From Methylohalomonas sp034521715 (GTDB lineage Bacteria > Pseudomonadota > Gammaproteobacteria > Methylohalomonadales > Methylohalomonadaceae): a stretch of DNA of 26,047 nucleotides. The notes beneath the pieces were generated by a model. It saw nothing but the letters and a program-made list of their open reading frames with translations. It was not told the DNA's origin and did no database searches. The position numbers and the translations under genes were made by a program. The stretch lies in the NCBI GenBank assembly GCA_034521715.1, contig JAXHLY010000011.1, forward strand, positions 1 to 26,047, written 5' to 3'. Below are positions 8,179 to 20,765 of this stretch, piece after piece. Position 1 is the stretch's first letter. The number at the start of each line of letters is the position of its first letter.

Positions 8179-9273
8179 TCAGTGTGACCGGTAGATACCA
8201 CCGAGAATTACCGGTTCACTGGCACCGGTAACCGCCGGCAGGTTGCCGGTCCGGCCGGCCAGCCGTTCGCGCGCCAGCCAGGCGAAGCATAATGCCTCGA
8301 CCTTGTCCGGCGGCAGGCCGTGATCGGCGCTCGTCGACAGGCGCACCGGCGCCAGCGCCGCGGCGAGGGCGGTCATCAGAACGGGGTTATGCACGCCGCC
8401 GCCGCAGGCAATGACCTCGTCGGCCTCCGGCGCATAGCGCTGCACGGCCGCGGCGACGCTGCGCGCGGTCAGCTCGACCAGCGTCGCCTGCACGTCGGCG
8501 GGCTGGTGGTCTTCCTCGAGCAGGCGCGCCAGCCAGTCGAGATTGAAGTATTCCGGGCCGGTGCTTTTCGGCGCCGGTTGCTGAAAGTAGGGATCCGCCA
8601 GCAGCGCTTCCAGCAGCGCCGGTATCACCTGGCCGCGGGCCGCAAAGCGGCCGTCCTCGTCACACGGCGTCTGCCGGTAGCGCCAGGCCCAGGCATCGAG
8701 CAGAGTGTTGGCCGGGCCGGTGTCGAAGCCGCTGACCGGCTCGGCTTCGTCGGTCGGCAGGACGGTGATATTGGCGATACCGCCGAGGTTGAGAACGATG
8801 CGGGTGTGGCCCGGGCGCCGCAGCCAGGCGGCGTGGAATACCGGCACCAGCGGTGCGCCCTCGCCACCGGCCGCCATGTCCATGCGCCGGAAGTCCGCGA
8901 CCGTGGTGATGCCGGTACTGTAAGCGATGCGATTGGCGTCGCCGATCTGCAGCGTCCAGGCCGGCTGCGTCGCCGGGCTGTGCCAGACGGTCTGACCGTG
9001 GCTGCCGATTGCGGCGACGGCGTCGGCGCTGATGCCGGCATCAGCGAGCAGCTGTTGGGCGGTGGCGGTGAACAGCTCGGCGACCTGCGCATCCAGTGCC
9101 ATGATATCGGCCAGTGGCGTTTGCGCCCGGACCTGTTTCAGCGCCAGGCGCAGTTCCGCCGGATAGGGTCGGGACGTGGTCGCGGGGACCGTTGGTGGGG
9201 CGGTATCGAAATCGACCAGCACCCCTTCGACCGCATCCATGCTGGTGCCGGAGATGAGGCCGATGTAATACAC
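8179..9273 (-). CDS. anmK: Anhydro-N-acetylmuramic acid kinase
   Basis: An intact 364-residue frame of usual family length. AnmK uses ATP to open and phosphorylate 1,6-anhydro-MurNAc released from peptidoglycan, giving MurNAc-6-phosphate for recycling in the cytoplasm. Motifs seen: YYIGLISGTSMDAVEGVLVD at the N-terminus (phosphate loop GTSMD), AAIGSHGQTVWHSP, LQIGDANRIAYSTGITTVAD, FRRMDMAAGGEGAPLVPVFH, VLNLGGIANITVLP, GFDTGPANTLLDAWAW, EVIACGGGVHNPVLMTAL and DKVEALCFAWLARERLAG. These are the ATPase motifs of the sugar kinase/actin fold. It starts 15 bases after the M23 peptidase stop, as in Pseudomonas. A complete gene here among broken neighbours shows that error density varies along the window. 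Confidence 0.97.
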   Translation of the reverse strand: MYYIGLISGTSMDAVEGVLVDFDTAPPTVPATTSRPYPAELRLALKQVRAQTPLADIMALDAQVAELFTATAQQLLADAGISADAVAAIGSHGQTVWHSPATQPAWTLQIGDANRIAYSTGITTVADFRRMDMAAGGEGAPLVPVFHAAWLRRPGHTRIVLNLGGIANITVLPTDEAEPVSGFDTGPANTLLDAWAWRYRQTPCDEDGRFAARGQVIPALLEALLADPYFQQPAPKSTGPEYFNLDWLARLLEEDHQPADVQATLVELTARSVAAAVQRYAPEADEVIACGGGVHNPVLMTALAAALAPVRLSTSADHGLPPDKVEALCFAWLARERLAGRTGNLPAVTGASEPVILGGIYRSH

Positions 9274-9288
9274 CCCGGCGTGCCGGTC

Positions 9289-10921
9289 TCAGCGCGTCTT
9301 GCTGTCGCCATCGGCTGGCTCGCCGATTGCCAGCATCACCCTGTCATCGACCTGGTGATCAGCCACCTCGAGCTCGCCGTCGTAGCGCTCCAGCTCATCC
9401 AGTTCGGCCAGCAGCGGTTGTGTACTCTGCTTGAAATCGGCCTGCAGTTTTTCCGGGATGCTGTCGGCCTTGGGCAGTTCAACCTTGACCGGGTCCTTGT
9501 GCACGCCGTTAACGCGGAACTCGTAATGCAGGTGTGGGCCGGTGGCCAGACCGGTGCTGCCGACGTAGCCGATGGTCTGGCCCTGCTCGACCCGGCTGCC
9601 GTTGTGCAGGCCCTCGGCAAAACGCGACATGTGGCCGTAAAGCGTGGTGTAACGGCCGCCGTGCTTGAGGATGATGGCGTTGCCGTAACCGCCCTTGCGG
9701 CCGATATGAATGATGCGGCCGTCGCCGCTGGCCTTGATTGGCGTGCCGGTCGGCGCGGCGTAGTCGGTGCCCTTGTGCGCCCGGATCGTGTTCATGACCG
9801 GGTGCCGGCGGTTGGGATCGAAGTGCGAACTGATACGGTAGACATCCATGGGCGTACGCAGGAACGCCTTGCGCATGCTGCGGCCGTCGTCGGCATAGTA
9901 GTCGGTACGGCCGTCGGGCGTGGTGTAACGCACGGCGCGCAGGGTGCGACCGCGGTTCTGAAACTCGGCGGCGATGATCGGGCCATCCTTGACCTTCGAC
10001 GCCGTCGCGGTAGGTTTCCTTGAAGATGACGCTGAACTGGTCACCCTTGCGGATATCCATCACGAAATCGATATCCCAGCCGGTAGATATTGACCAGCTG
10101 CATGATCAAGGTTGTCGCTCAGGCCGGCGGCCTGACCGGCCAGGAACAGCGACGAGTCGATGGTGGCCGCAGCGGCGCGTACCCGGGTCGTCAGGTCGGC
10201 TTCGGCCAGTTCGGCCTGGTAGCCGTCGTCGGTGCGTTCGACAACGAGCTGATGCTCGCTGTCAGGGGCGTACTGCAAGGCCCGCAGCATGGTCTGTTGA
10301 TCCTTCTCTGTCGAGATCGAACAGTACTTCCTGGCCCGGGCGCAGGCTTTTCAGGGCCTGGGTGACGTCGCCCAGCTGCATGATTTCGTGCAGCTGACGC
10401 GGGCTCAGGCCCAGGCGCTTGAAAATCAGCGCCATGCTGTCGCCGTTTTTGACCGCGACCTTCCGCCAGTCGGTATCCAGTTCCGCACGTGATTCGGTTC
10501 GGGCGGATTGCGCAGAATCTCGTATTCGGCGTCCTCGGCCAACGTGTCTGTTGTCGGTTTCCGGCTGTCGCCGGTTGTGTCGCCCAGGGTGGCGACCTGG
10601 AGCGCCGTGTCGGCGCCGGATGCGGTGTCATTGGCAGCCGGCGCGTCGATCGTTGCCGGCGGCCTGTCGGGATGTTGCTTCAGGCTGGCGGCTGCTCTGC
10701 GGTACGCGTTGCGGCGTGTCGAGGACCGGGTAGGCGGCCATGACGCCACCGGGAATGGACCAGCTCGATTCATCCTGCGGTTGCTGTTCACTGCTGAACT
10801 TTGTATAGCCGATGAAGGTCACGACCGCGCAGACCGACATCGCAAGTACGTGCCGGCGCATGCGCCGCGGCCGCCGATGCCCCAGCGACCAGGAATTGTT
10901 CACTTTGTAGTCTAACTTCAC
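9289..10921 (-). CDS. M23-family peptidoglycan endopeptidase, MepM-like (frameshifted)
   Basis: GTG at 10921 follows CGGAG and starts MKLDYKVNN. A basic stretch and one membrane helix (HVLAMSVCAVVTFIGYTKF) come next. Other frames add TLAEDAEYEILR, an OapA/LysM-like segment (VAVKNGDSMALIFKRLGLSP), ALQYAPDSEHQLVVERTDDG and ATIDSSLFLAGQAAGLSDN. From 10044 the frame is clean: DQFSVIF, then the M23 domain with NTIRAHKGTDYAAPTGTPIK (His and Asp zinc ligands), GNAIILKHGGRYTTLYGHMS and GLATGPHLHYEFRVNG (HLH zinc ligand and catalytic His). These metalloendopeptidases cut peptide cross-links in the periplasm to allow wall growth. The total of about 540 residues fits the PA0667 type. It heads the operon with anmK and the lipoprotein and is divergent from tyrS. 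Confidence 0.9.
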
Positions 10922-11079
10922 GTTAACTCCGTAAGTTACGGTCTTGAAGCGTTATTTCGGCTAACAATAGCCTGACGACGGGACCCCGTCAATGCGGTGT
11001 TTCACCTTCCGGGAGGTGCGTCTATCATACACGCCGCCGACCGGCACGCTGAACTACAAAGATAAGGAATTGCGTCACA
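10922..11079. promoter_or_regulatory. Divergent control region, M23 peptidase / tyrS
   Basis: This 158-base gap must hold both promoters. A TATCAT at 11023-11028 is a possible -10 for tyrS, but no good -35 lies 17 bases upstream. A palindrome GACGGG/CCCGTC with a two-base centre sits at 10978-10991, midway between the genes, and could be an operator. The tyrS ribosome site is AAGGA near 11064. Confidence 0.35.
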
Positions 11080-12350
11080 TGAATTCACAGTCCGCCGACC
11101 TCGAACTGCTGCGCCGCGGTGCCGATGAAATCCTGGTCGAGGCCGATCTGGTCAAAAAGCTGGCTGAGCAGCGGCCGCTGCGCATCAAGGCCGGTTTCGA
11201 CCCGACCGCGCCGGATCTGCATCTCGGCCACACGGTGCTGATTAACAAGCTGCGCCAGTTCCAGGACCTGGGCCATGAGGTCATTTTCCTGATCGGCGAT
11301 TTCACCGGCATGATCGGTGATCCCAGCGGCAAGAACGCCACGCGGCCAGCCGATGACGCCGGAGCAAGTGACCGAGAACGCGCAGACCTACAAGGAGCAG
11401 ATCTTCCAGAATCCTGGATCCGGAGCGGACCCGGATCGTGTTCAACTCCGAGTGGATGGGGCAGATGACCGCCGCCGACATGATCCAGCTGGCCGCCCGG
11501 CACACCGTGGCGCGCATGCTCGAGCGCGACGACTTCCACAAGCGCTACCAGGCCAACCAGTCCATCGCCATTCACGAATTCCTCTATCCGCTGGTGCAGG
11601 GCTATGACTCGGTGGCGCTCAAGGCCGACGTCGAACTCGGCGGCACCGACCAGAAATTCAACCTGCTGGTCGGCCGCGAACTGCAGAAACAGTACGGCCA
11701 GCCGCCGCAGGTGATACTGACCATGCCCATCCTGGAAGGGCTGGACGGCGTGCAGAAAATGTCGAAATCGCTGAATAACTACGTCGGTATCCAGGAACCG
11801 CCCGGTGAGATGTTCGGCAAGCTGATGTCGATTTCTGACGATCTGATGTGGCGCTATTTCGAGCTGCTGAGCTTCCGGCCCATGACCGAGGTCGAGGCAC
11901 TGCAGCCGGGCCGTGGCTGACGGCCGCAACCCGCGCGACGTCAAATTCGAGCTGGCGGTCGAGATTGTCGCCCGGTTCCACGACCAGGCTGCGGCCGAGG
12001 CCGCGCAGCGAGGCCTTCGTCGCCCGCTTCCGCGAGGGCGCGACTGCCGGACGATATTGCCGGAAGTCGAACTAGAAGCAGGCGCGACGGGCGCTGTGGC
12101 ACTTCGGCATGACCGCCATCCACATGACCGCCAGCGGCTCGAGGCCGACCGCAGTCTCGCGGCAGGCGCCTGCGACTGCGCATGCGATGATACCGAGCCG
12201 AAGAGGCGGTTCAATGGCGGCATGGCATCCGTTGCCGTAATCGTCGCATGGCCGACCAGCCGGCGTGCTGGAGACAGCCGCCCCGGGCTGCCCGTATGAT
12301 GTTTTCAGGTCGGCAAGCGCAAATTCGCCCGCGTGACGATTGACCGCTGA
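11080..12350 (+). CDS. tyrS: Tyrosyl-tRNA synthetase (frameshifted)
   Basis: A class I aminoacyl-tRNA synthetase that charges tRNA-Tyr. From ATG 11080 it reads IKAGFDPTAPDLHLGHTVLI (HIGH-type HLGH motif), FLIGDFTGMIGDPSGKNATR, then in other frames MTPEQVTENAQTYKEQIF, VFNSEWMGQMTAADMIQLAA, IHEFLYPLVQGYDSVALKAD, VELGGTDQKFNLLVGRELQK, LEGLDGVQKMSKSLNNYVGI (KMSKS) and VADGRNPRDVKFELAVEIVA. The S4-type RNA-binding tail is badly scrambled between 12070 and 12300, but its end VGKRKFARVTIDR with TGA at 12348-12350 is clear. Extra single bases are seen near 11349, 11411, 11907, 12009, 12041 and 12062. This is the TyrZ-like short form of about 400 residues. It directly precedes the rRNA operon, as in Pseudomonas. 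Confidence 0.93.
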
Positions 12351-12440
12351 CACATGACTGGCTGTAGGCCCGGACATGCTCGCCGGGGCGCACAGGGTGC
12401 TATCATGCGGTGGAATTACCAGCATCTGGCCGGGATGTGC

Positions 12441-12506
12441 CGACAAATTTCTGAAAAAACTTCATTCAGTGATGTTGTTGACGGCCCTACCGGCAGGGTG
12501 TATAAT
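12441..12506 (+). promoter_or_regulatory. rRNA operon promoter with AT-rich upstream element
   Basis: TTGACG at 12478-12483 and TATAAT at 12501-12506 are 17 bases apart, close to a perfect sigma70 promoter. An AT-rich stretch with A and T tracts at 12441-12470 sits where an UP element would bind the RNA polymerase alpha subunit. The discriminator after the -10 is GC-rich (CCGCC), as is usual for stringently controlled rRNA promoters. Expected start near 12513. Confidence 0.85.
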
Positions 12507-12552
12507 TCCGCCTCTTTCGTCAGACGGCGCATGAAAAAAGCCGGCCCGACCC

Positions 12553-12564
12553 GCTCTTTAACAA
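12553..12564 (+). promoter_or_regulatory. boxA antitermination site, leader
   Basis: GCTCTTTAACAA matches the rRNA boxA bound by NusB-S10. A second copy lies before the 23S gene at 14709. Confidence 0.9.
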
Positions 12565-12567
12565 TAT

Positions 12568-12614
12568 CTGATCAAGTAATCTGTGTGGGCGCTTGACGTC
12601 ATGGATTGCATCAC
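12568..12614 (+). other. 16S precursor processing stem, 5' arm
   Basis: This stretch (starting CTGATCAAG, containing AATCTGTGTGG and ending GGATTGCATCAC) is the reverse complement, with a few mismatches, of 14283-14327 downstream of the 16S gene. Together they form the long stem cut by RNase III to release pre-16S rRNA. Confidence 0.85.
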
Positions 12615-12724
12615 TATTTCATCAATAGTGAAGCAGGACTGACGGCAACGTCATATAGCCTTGTGTTAACTATTGAGCTCAGAGATTTGTGCCGCTTCAT
12701 CTCTCAAATGGGACGTTCAAACTT

Positions 12725-14274
<1,550 letters not shown>

Positions 14275-14282
14275 AAGAAGCT

Positions 14283-14327
14283 GTGATGCAACCTGCGTTA
14301 TAGCGTCCACACAGATTCCTTGATCAG
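14283..14327 (+). other. 16S precursor processing stem, 3' arm
   Basis: Complement of 12568-12614: GTGATGCAACC, then GCGTCCACACAGATTCCTTG, then ATCAG. It begins 9 bases after the 16S 3' end. Confidence 0.85.
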
Positions 14328-14339
14328 CGGGTTTTAGCC

Positions 14340-14416
<77 letters not shown>

Positions 14417-14420
14417 GACT

Positions 14421-14530
14421 CAGATGTCGGACATCAGATGTCGGAAATCAGAGGGTGCATGCGCCGCTCGAGCCGTGGCACCGTCAAGACGGATATCCGA
14501 AATCTGGTGTCTGAAATCCGATGTCTGATG
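14421..14530. repeat. Degenerate 14-nt repeats forming an inverted structure in the Ile-Ala spacer
   Basis: The first arm (14421-14452) is two near-identical 14-mers, CAGATGTCGGACAT and CAGATGTCGGAAAT, plus CAGA. The second arm (14491-14530) carries related units in the opposite sense, such as CCGAAATCTGGTGT and CTGAAATCCGATGT. GGTGC and GCACC between them can close an inner stem, so the spacer could fold as one long imperfect hairpin between the two tRNAs. Pairing between arms is partial (about 10 of 14 in the best register). Confidence 0.7.
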
Positions 14531-14532
14531 AC

Positions 14533-14608
14533 GGGGCCATAGCTCAGCTGGGAGAGCACCTGCTTTGCAAGCAGGGGGTCGCCGGTTCGATCCCGGCTGG
14601 CTCCACCA
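14533..14608 (+). tRNA. alaT: tRNA-Ala (TGC anticodon)
   Basis: 76 bases with CCA encoded. The acceptor arms GGGGCCA and TGGCTCC pair with one G-T, the anticodon TGC lies at 14566-14568 between CTGCT and AGCAG, and the T-arm holds GGTTCGATCC. Second tRNA of the 16S-23S spacer. Confidence 0.97.
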
Positions 14609-14708
14609 AATATGCGACTCGTGGTTCGTGTAAACGTATTGCGTTATGTCATTCGCAGATACGCTTCACGAGATAGCGATGATCATCGCGACTGTATGAG
14701 TCGGAGTT

Positions 14709-14721
14709 TGCTCTTTAACAA
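14709..14721 (+). promoter_or_regulatory. boxA antitermination site, 16S-23S spacer
   Basis: TGCTCTTTAACAA repeats the leader boxA. It is followed at 14721-14735 by ATTCGGAATGCTGAT, which is exactly complementary to 17854-17868 beyond the 23S gene and so forms an outer 23S processing helix. Confidence 0.88.
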
Positions 14722-14851
14722 TTCGGAATGCTGATAACGAACAACGATTGATGAGATCGTTGTTCACGATTCTGTTCCCTTGTTCCTGGGAACAGAGTCT
14801 GGGTATATCGCACTGCATAGCATGTTGCACAGATCATGACCTCAAGACGTT

Positions 14852-14863
14852 TTGAGGTTATAT
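14852..14863 (+). other. 23S precursor processing stem, 5' arm
   Basis: TTGAGGTTATAT pairs perfectly with 17757-17768. It continues directly into the GGTCAAG/CTTGACC pairing of the mature 23S ends, giving 19 unbroken base pairs. Confidence 0.9.
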
Positions 14864-17758
<2,895 letters not shown>

Positions 17759-17907
17759 ATAACCTCAAGACAACTTGGGTGTTATCTGGCAACAATGCTT
17801 GTAAGGCGACATACTTAAGTTAGACGTAGTGCGTATCGATGTGCGAAGATGCGATCAGCATTCCGAATGTATGATCCAGCGCGCTCATCCGCGCGGATCC
17901 GCCGGTT

Positions 17908-18028
17908 TGTCTGGCGGCAATAGCGAGTGGGAACCACCCGATCCCATCCCGAACTCGGTAGTGAAACCACTCAGCGCCGATGATAGTCTGGGGCTCTCCC
18001 CACGCGAAAGTAGGACACCGCCAGGCAT
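17908..18028 (+). rRNA. rrf: 5S ribosomal RNA
   Basis: About 121 bases. It starts TGTCTGGCGGCAATAGCG, includes CCCATCCCGAACTCGG and AGCGCCGATGATAGT, and ends ACACCGCCAGGCAT, whose last bases pair with the start. The 149 bases between 23S and 5S hold processing arms only. Confidence 0.95.
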
Positions 18029-18039
18029 TTAAATAAAAC

Positions 18040-18069
18040 AACCCGTCCCCTAAGGGGGCGGGTTTTTTT
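18040..18069 (+). terminator. Rho-independent terminator of the rRNA operon
   Basis: An 11-bp stem AACCCGTCCCC (18040-18050) and GGGGGCGGGTT (18054-18064), with one G-T pair and a TAA loop, runs straight into a T tract (18063-18069). It begins 12 bases after the 5S gene. Confidence 0.93.
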
Positions 18070-18076
18070 ATTTCTG

Positions 18077-18260
18077 TGTTAGTGTCCTACTTGAGCGTGG
18101 GCACGCGACAATTGCATCCTTGGCTTCGCAGGCGGTACATCCATGTACCGCTTCTCCGCAGGACAGCGGATTTGGGCGCACGTAGTGCGTCCGCAGGACG
18201 AGTTCATTCTATATTTATAGGGGTCGTAGCGAGTCAGAGTAGGACACCGCCAGGCATCTA
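18077..18260 (+). repeat. Duplicated 5S 3' end with palindromic repeats
   Basis: AGTAGGACACCGCCAGGCAT (18238-18257) is an exact copy of the last 20 bases of the 5S gene (18009-18028), and is again followed closely by a terminator. An inverted copy of its first half (AGTGTCCTACT) lies at 18080-18090. Between them are a palindrome GCGGTACAT/ATGTACCGC and another around CGCACGTAGTGCG. No intact second 5S is present, so this looks like a remnant of a 5S-plus-terminator duplication with repeat DNA inserted. Confidence 0.75.
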
Positions 18261-18264
18261 ATAT

Positions 18265-18300
18265 AAACCCCTGATGCGTATGCATCAGGGGTTTTTCTTT
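18265..18300 (+). terminator. Second rho-independent terminator
   Basis: A perfect 13-bp stem AAACCCCTGATGC (18265-18277) and GCATCAGGGGTTT (18282-18294) with a GTAT loop is followed by a T-rich tail. Its sequence is unrelated to the first terminator. Confidence 0.93.
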
Positions 18301-18470
18301 TTGCGGCGGTGAATTATTTGAAACAGGACACGCCGCTCTCGTGCATCCATGCGCTGGGAGGCGTGTTTACTTGATTGCAGGATATGGCGTTTTGTTTCTA
18401 ACAGATTCGCGGTGACGAAAGGATTTGGGTATAGTCTGAAAGAGCGTCCACCAGCCACAGATCGCCCGTT

Positions 18471-19510
18471 ATGCCTAAATCGCGTAAACAGCCCGAATGG
18501 GTGTCATACAGCGATGATGAACTCCTGGATATGCGCTTTCGCGATCTGCGGTCTGCAGATCGAGGAATCGCCGGTGCAAGCCCTGTATCGATCAGCTTCA
18601 CCAAGAACTGGCGGCCACGCGGGCTGAAATTCAGGCCTCACTGCTGGTTCGGCGAGGAATGGTTCTCGCCCGACGGCGTGCCGGGTATCGGTGTGCCGTT
18701 CTATCTGGCCCACCGCCGGCTGAAGCAGCTGGAAAAGCGGATCATGTTCGAGGTCGAAGGCGGTACTACCCGCAGCTGCATGAAGCTGTTGCGTCATGAG
18801 GCCGGTCACGCCATCGATACCGCCTGGCGCCTGCATAATCGCAAATCCTGGCGCCGGCACTTCGGTAGCTTCAACAAGCCCTATCCGGATTATTATTCAC
18901 CGCGACCGGGCAGCAAGCATTATGTCCTGCATCTGGACTGGTGGTATGCGCAGAGTCATCCGGCCGAGGATTTTGCCGAGACATTTGCCGTCTGGCTAAA
19001 GCCCGGCAGCAGCTGGCGACGTGACTACGCGGACTGGCCGGCACTGAAGAAAGCTGGAATGTGTCGATCGAATTGATGTACATCCATCAGCGGGCAAGCG
19101 GCGCCAGGTACGTTCGCGCCGGCGGGTCGAACCCGGTATCCAGGCTCAACAAAAGATTGCGCGAACATTACCACCAGCGGCGACTAAGCTATGGTATTGA
19201 TGTTCCGGAGTTGTTCGATGCCGATCTGCAGCGGCTGTTTTCCAGCCAGCCGCCGGCAAGCGGCCGGAAACGCAAGGCCGCGACATTGCTGGGACAGCTG
19301 CAGCCGGAACTGTGTCAGCTATGCGCGCGCTGGACCGGGGAATATCCCTATGCCATCGCACAGATCATGCAGGAAATGATACTGCGCTGCCGCGAACTCA
19401 AGCTTTATGTTGATCGGCCAGAAGAACGGGTTAAGCTTGATATAGCCATTTTCCTGAGTGTTCAGACACTGAATTACCTTCATCACGTTCGGCACAGGAT
19501 ACCCATGTGA
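18471..19510 (+). CDS. Putative zinc metallopeptidase (HEAGH motif; one gene in two frames)
   Basis: The first frame (ATG 18471) runs to 19076 and the second carries on to 19510. Removing one A near 19051 and one C near 19066 joins them as ALKKLECVDELMYIHQRASG, so this is one protein of about 345 residues. Residues 107-113 (LRHEAGH) give the HExxH zinc site, and SHPAEDFAETFAVW at 162-175 probably supplies the third ligand. The family I recall is the putative zinc-binding metallopeptidase group (Peptidase_Mx-like). No signal peptide is seen, so the protein is probably cytoplasmic. Its stop overlaps the GTG start of the ATP-grasp gene by 4 bases, which indicates translational coupling. A TATAGT at 18430-18435 is a possible -10. 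The peptidase substrate is unknown; the ligase product or a ligase-tagged peptide is a natural guess. Confidence 0.75.
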
Positions 19511-20535
19511 AAAAACTGCGTATTCTGGTTCTCGCCCATCAGGACCTGATTCCACCGGAGGAGGTCACCAGCTATTCCGACAAGGAATACCAGGACTGGA
19601 AGACCGAATTCGATGTGATATCCACGCTGCGTGAGGCCGGCCATGAGGTCATGCCGCTCGGTGTTTATGATGATCTGGGTGTGATTCGCGAGGCCATACA
19701 GGAGCAGGAGCCGCATATCGCGTTTAACCTGGTGGAAGAGTTCCACGATAATTCACTGTTCGATCACCATGTCGCCAGCTTTCTGGAGTTGATGCAGCAA
19801 AAATATACAGGCTGTAATCCACGCGGCCTGATGCTGGCGCATGACAAGGCACTGACCAAGAAACTGCTCGCCTATCACAAGATACGTATACCGCGTTTCA
19901 AGGTGATACCGATCGGCCGGCAGGCGAGGATACCGAAAAACTGTGATTTTCCGTTGATTGTCAAGGCCCTGTATGAAGAGGGTTCATACGGGATTGCCCA
20001 GGCTTCGGTTGTAAGTACGGAAGAAAAGCTCAGGGAACGTATCAGCTACATGCATGACCAATTGGGTTCTCCCGCGATAGTGGAAGAGTACATTGACGGG
20101 CGTGAGCTTTATGTCGCCATCATGGGCAACCGTCGCTTGCAGGCCTTGCCCATTATCGAGCTTGTGTTCGGCAAGATGACCGAAGGATCGCAGAAAATCG
20201 CAACATCCCGTGTGAAATGGGACTGGAAATACCAGGAAGCTCATGACATTGACACGATAGTGGCAAAGGATCTTTCCACTGAAATGGAGAAACGAGTGGC
20301 GCACCTGGCGCGGCGCATGTATCGCATACTTGGACTGAGCGGTTATGCACGTGTTGACATGCGGCTCACACCGGACGGCCGGTTATATGTACTGGAGGCG
20401 AATGCCAATCCGGATCTCGGTTACGGCGAGGAATTCTGTACTGCCGCAGAAGCAGCAGGTATCGATTACCAGAAGCTTTTACACAAGATCATCAACCTGG
20501 GACGGCGCTATCGTCCGAACGAAAGTCTTCGCTAG
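19507..20535 (+). CDS. ATP-grasp ligase, D-Ala-D-Ala ligase-like
   Basis: An intact 342-residue frame with GTG start inside the upstream stop (GTGA overlap). It begins KKLRILVLAHQDLIPPEEVT, with an N-terminal Rossmann-like domain. The ATP-grasp core follows: HDKALTKKLLAYHKI (112-126), IVKALYEEGSYG (151-162, ATP-binding Lys and Gly loop), IVEEYIDGRELYVAIMG (191-207), and DMRLTPDGRLYVLEANANPD (284-303), where Glu and Asn of LEANANP are the metal ligands. This is the carboxylate-amine ligase fold of Ddl, but the C-terminal D-Ala-specific motif is altered and the length and neighbour differ from ddl, which normally lies in the mur cluster. It probably joins an amino acid or peptide to an unknown carboxylate. 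Pairing with a metallopeptidase suggests a make-and-trim system. Confidence 0.88.
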   Translation: MKKLRILVLAHQDLIPPEEVTSYSDKEYQDWKTEFDVISTLREAGHEVMPLGVYDDLGVIREAIQEQEPHIAFNLVEEFHDNSLFDHHVASFLELMQQKYTGCNPRGLMLAHDKALTKKLLAYHKIRIPRFKVIPIGRQARIPKNCDFPLIVKALYEEGSYGIAQASVVSTEEKLRERISYMHDQLGSPAIVEEYIDGRELYVAIMGNRRLQALPIIELVFGKMTEGSQKIATSRVKWDWKYQEAHDIDTIVAKDLSTEMEKRVAHLARRMYRILGLSGYARVDMRLTPDGRLYVLEANANPDLGYGEEFCTAAEAAGIDYQKLLHKIINLGRRYRPNESLR

Positions 20536-20634
20536 CAGCTGGCTCCTGACACATTGTCCTAAATGGTTTTCCCGCGTTACCTGATTGCAGGAGCACTATC
20601 AGGCTTTAATTATCCCAGTACCTGGTTAATTATC

Positions 20635-20764
20635 CAGGGAGGCTCTGAATACTTTGTCATTTCGAGCGCAGCGAGGGATCTCATTAAGATCTCTCCCTAT
20701 GGTCGAGACAGGGGTTTCTCCCGTTGGTCGAAATGACATGCGGGGATTATTCAGAGCTTCCCTA
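20635..20764. mobile_element. MITE-like inverted-repeat element, long copy
   Basis: About 130 bases. Terminal inverted repeats CAGGGAGGCTCTGAATA (20635-20651) and TATTCAGAGCTTCCCTA (20748-20764) match at 15 of 17. A nested inner pair TGTCATTTCGA and TCGAAATGACA is perfect. No coding frame. It sits between the convergent ATP-grasp and acyltransferase genes and ends 1 base before the latter's stop codon. A shorter relative is at 22712-22787. Confidence 0.85.
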
Positions 20765-20765
20765 A

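Noticed and set aside
8320..10023. A 567-codon plus-strand open frame
   Set aside because: It is antisense to anmK and the M23 peptidase, which have clear catalytic motifs; long antisense frames are common in GC-rich genes.
14421..14530. CRISPR-like array in the rRNA spacer
   Set aside because: Units are only 14 bases, have no unique spacers and occur in both orientations.
19507..20535. Assignment as the housekeeping D-Ala-D-Ala ligase (ddl)
   Set aside because: It lies outside any mur/fts cluster, its metal-site motif is LEANANP rather than the usual EVNTLPG, and it is coupled to a peptidase gene.
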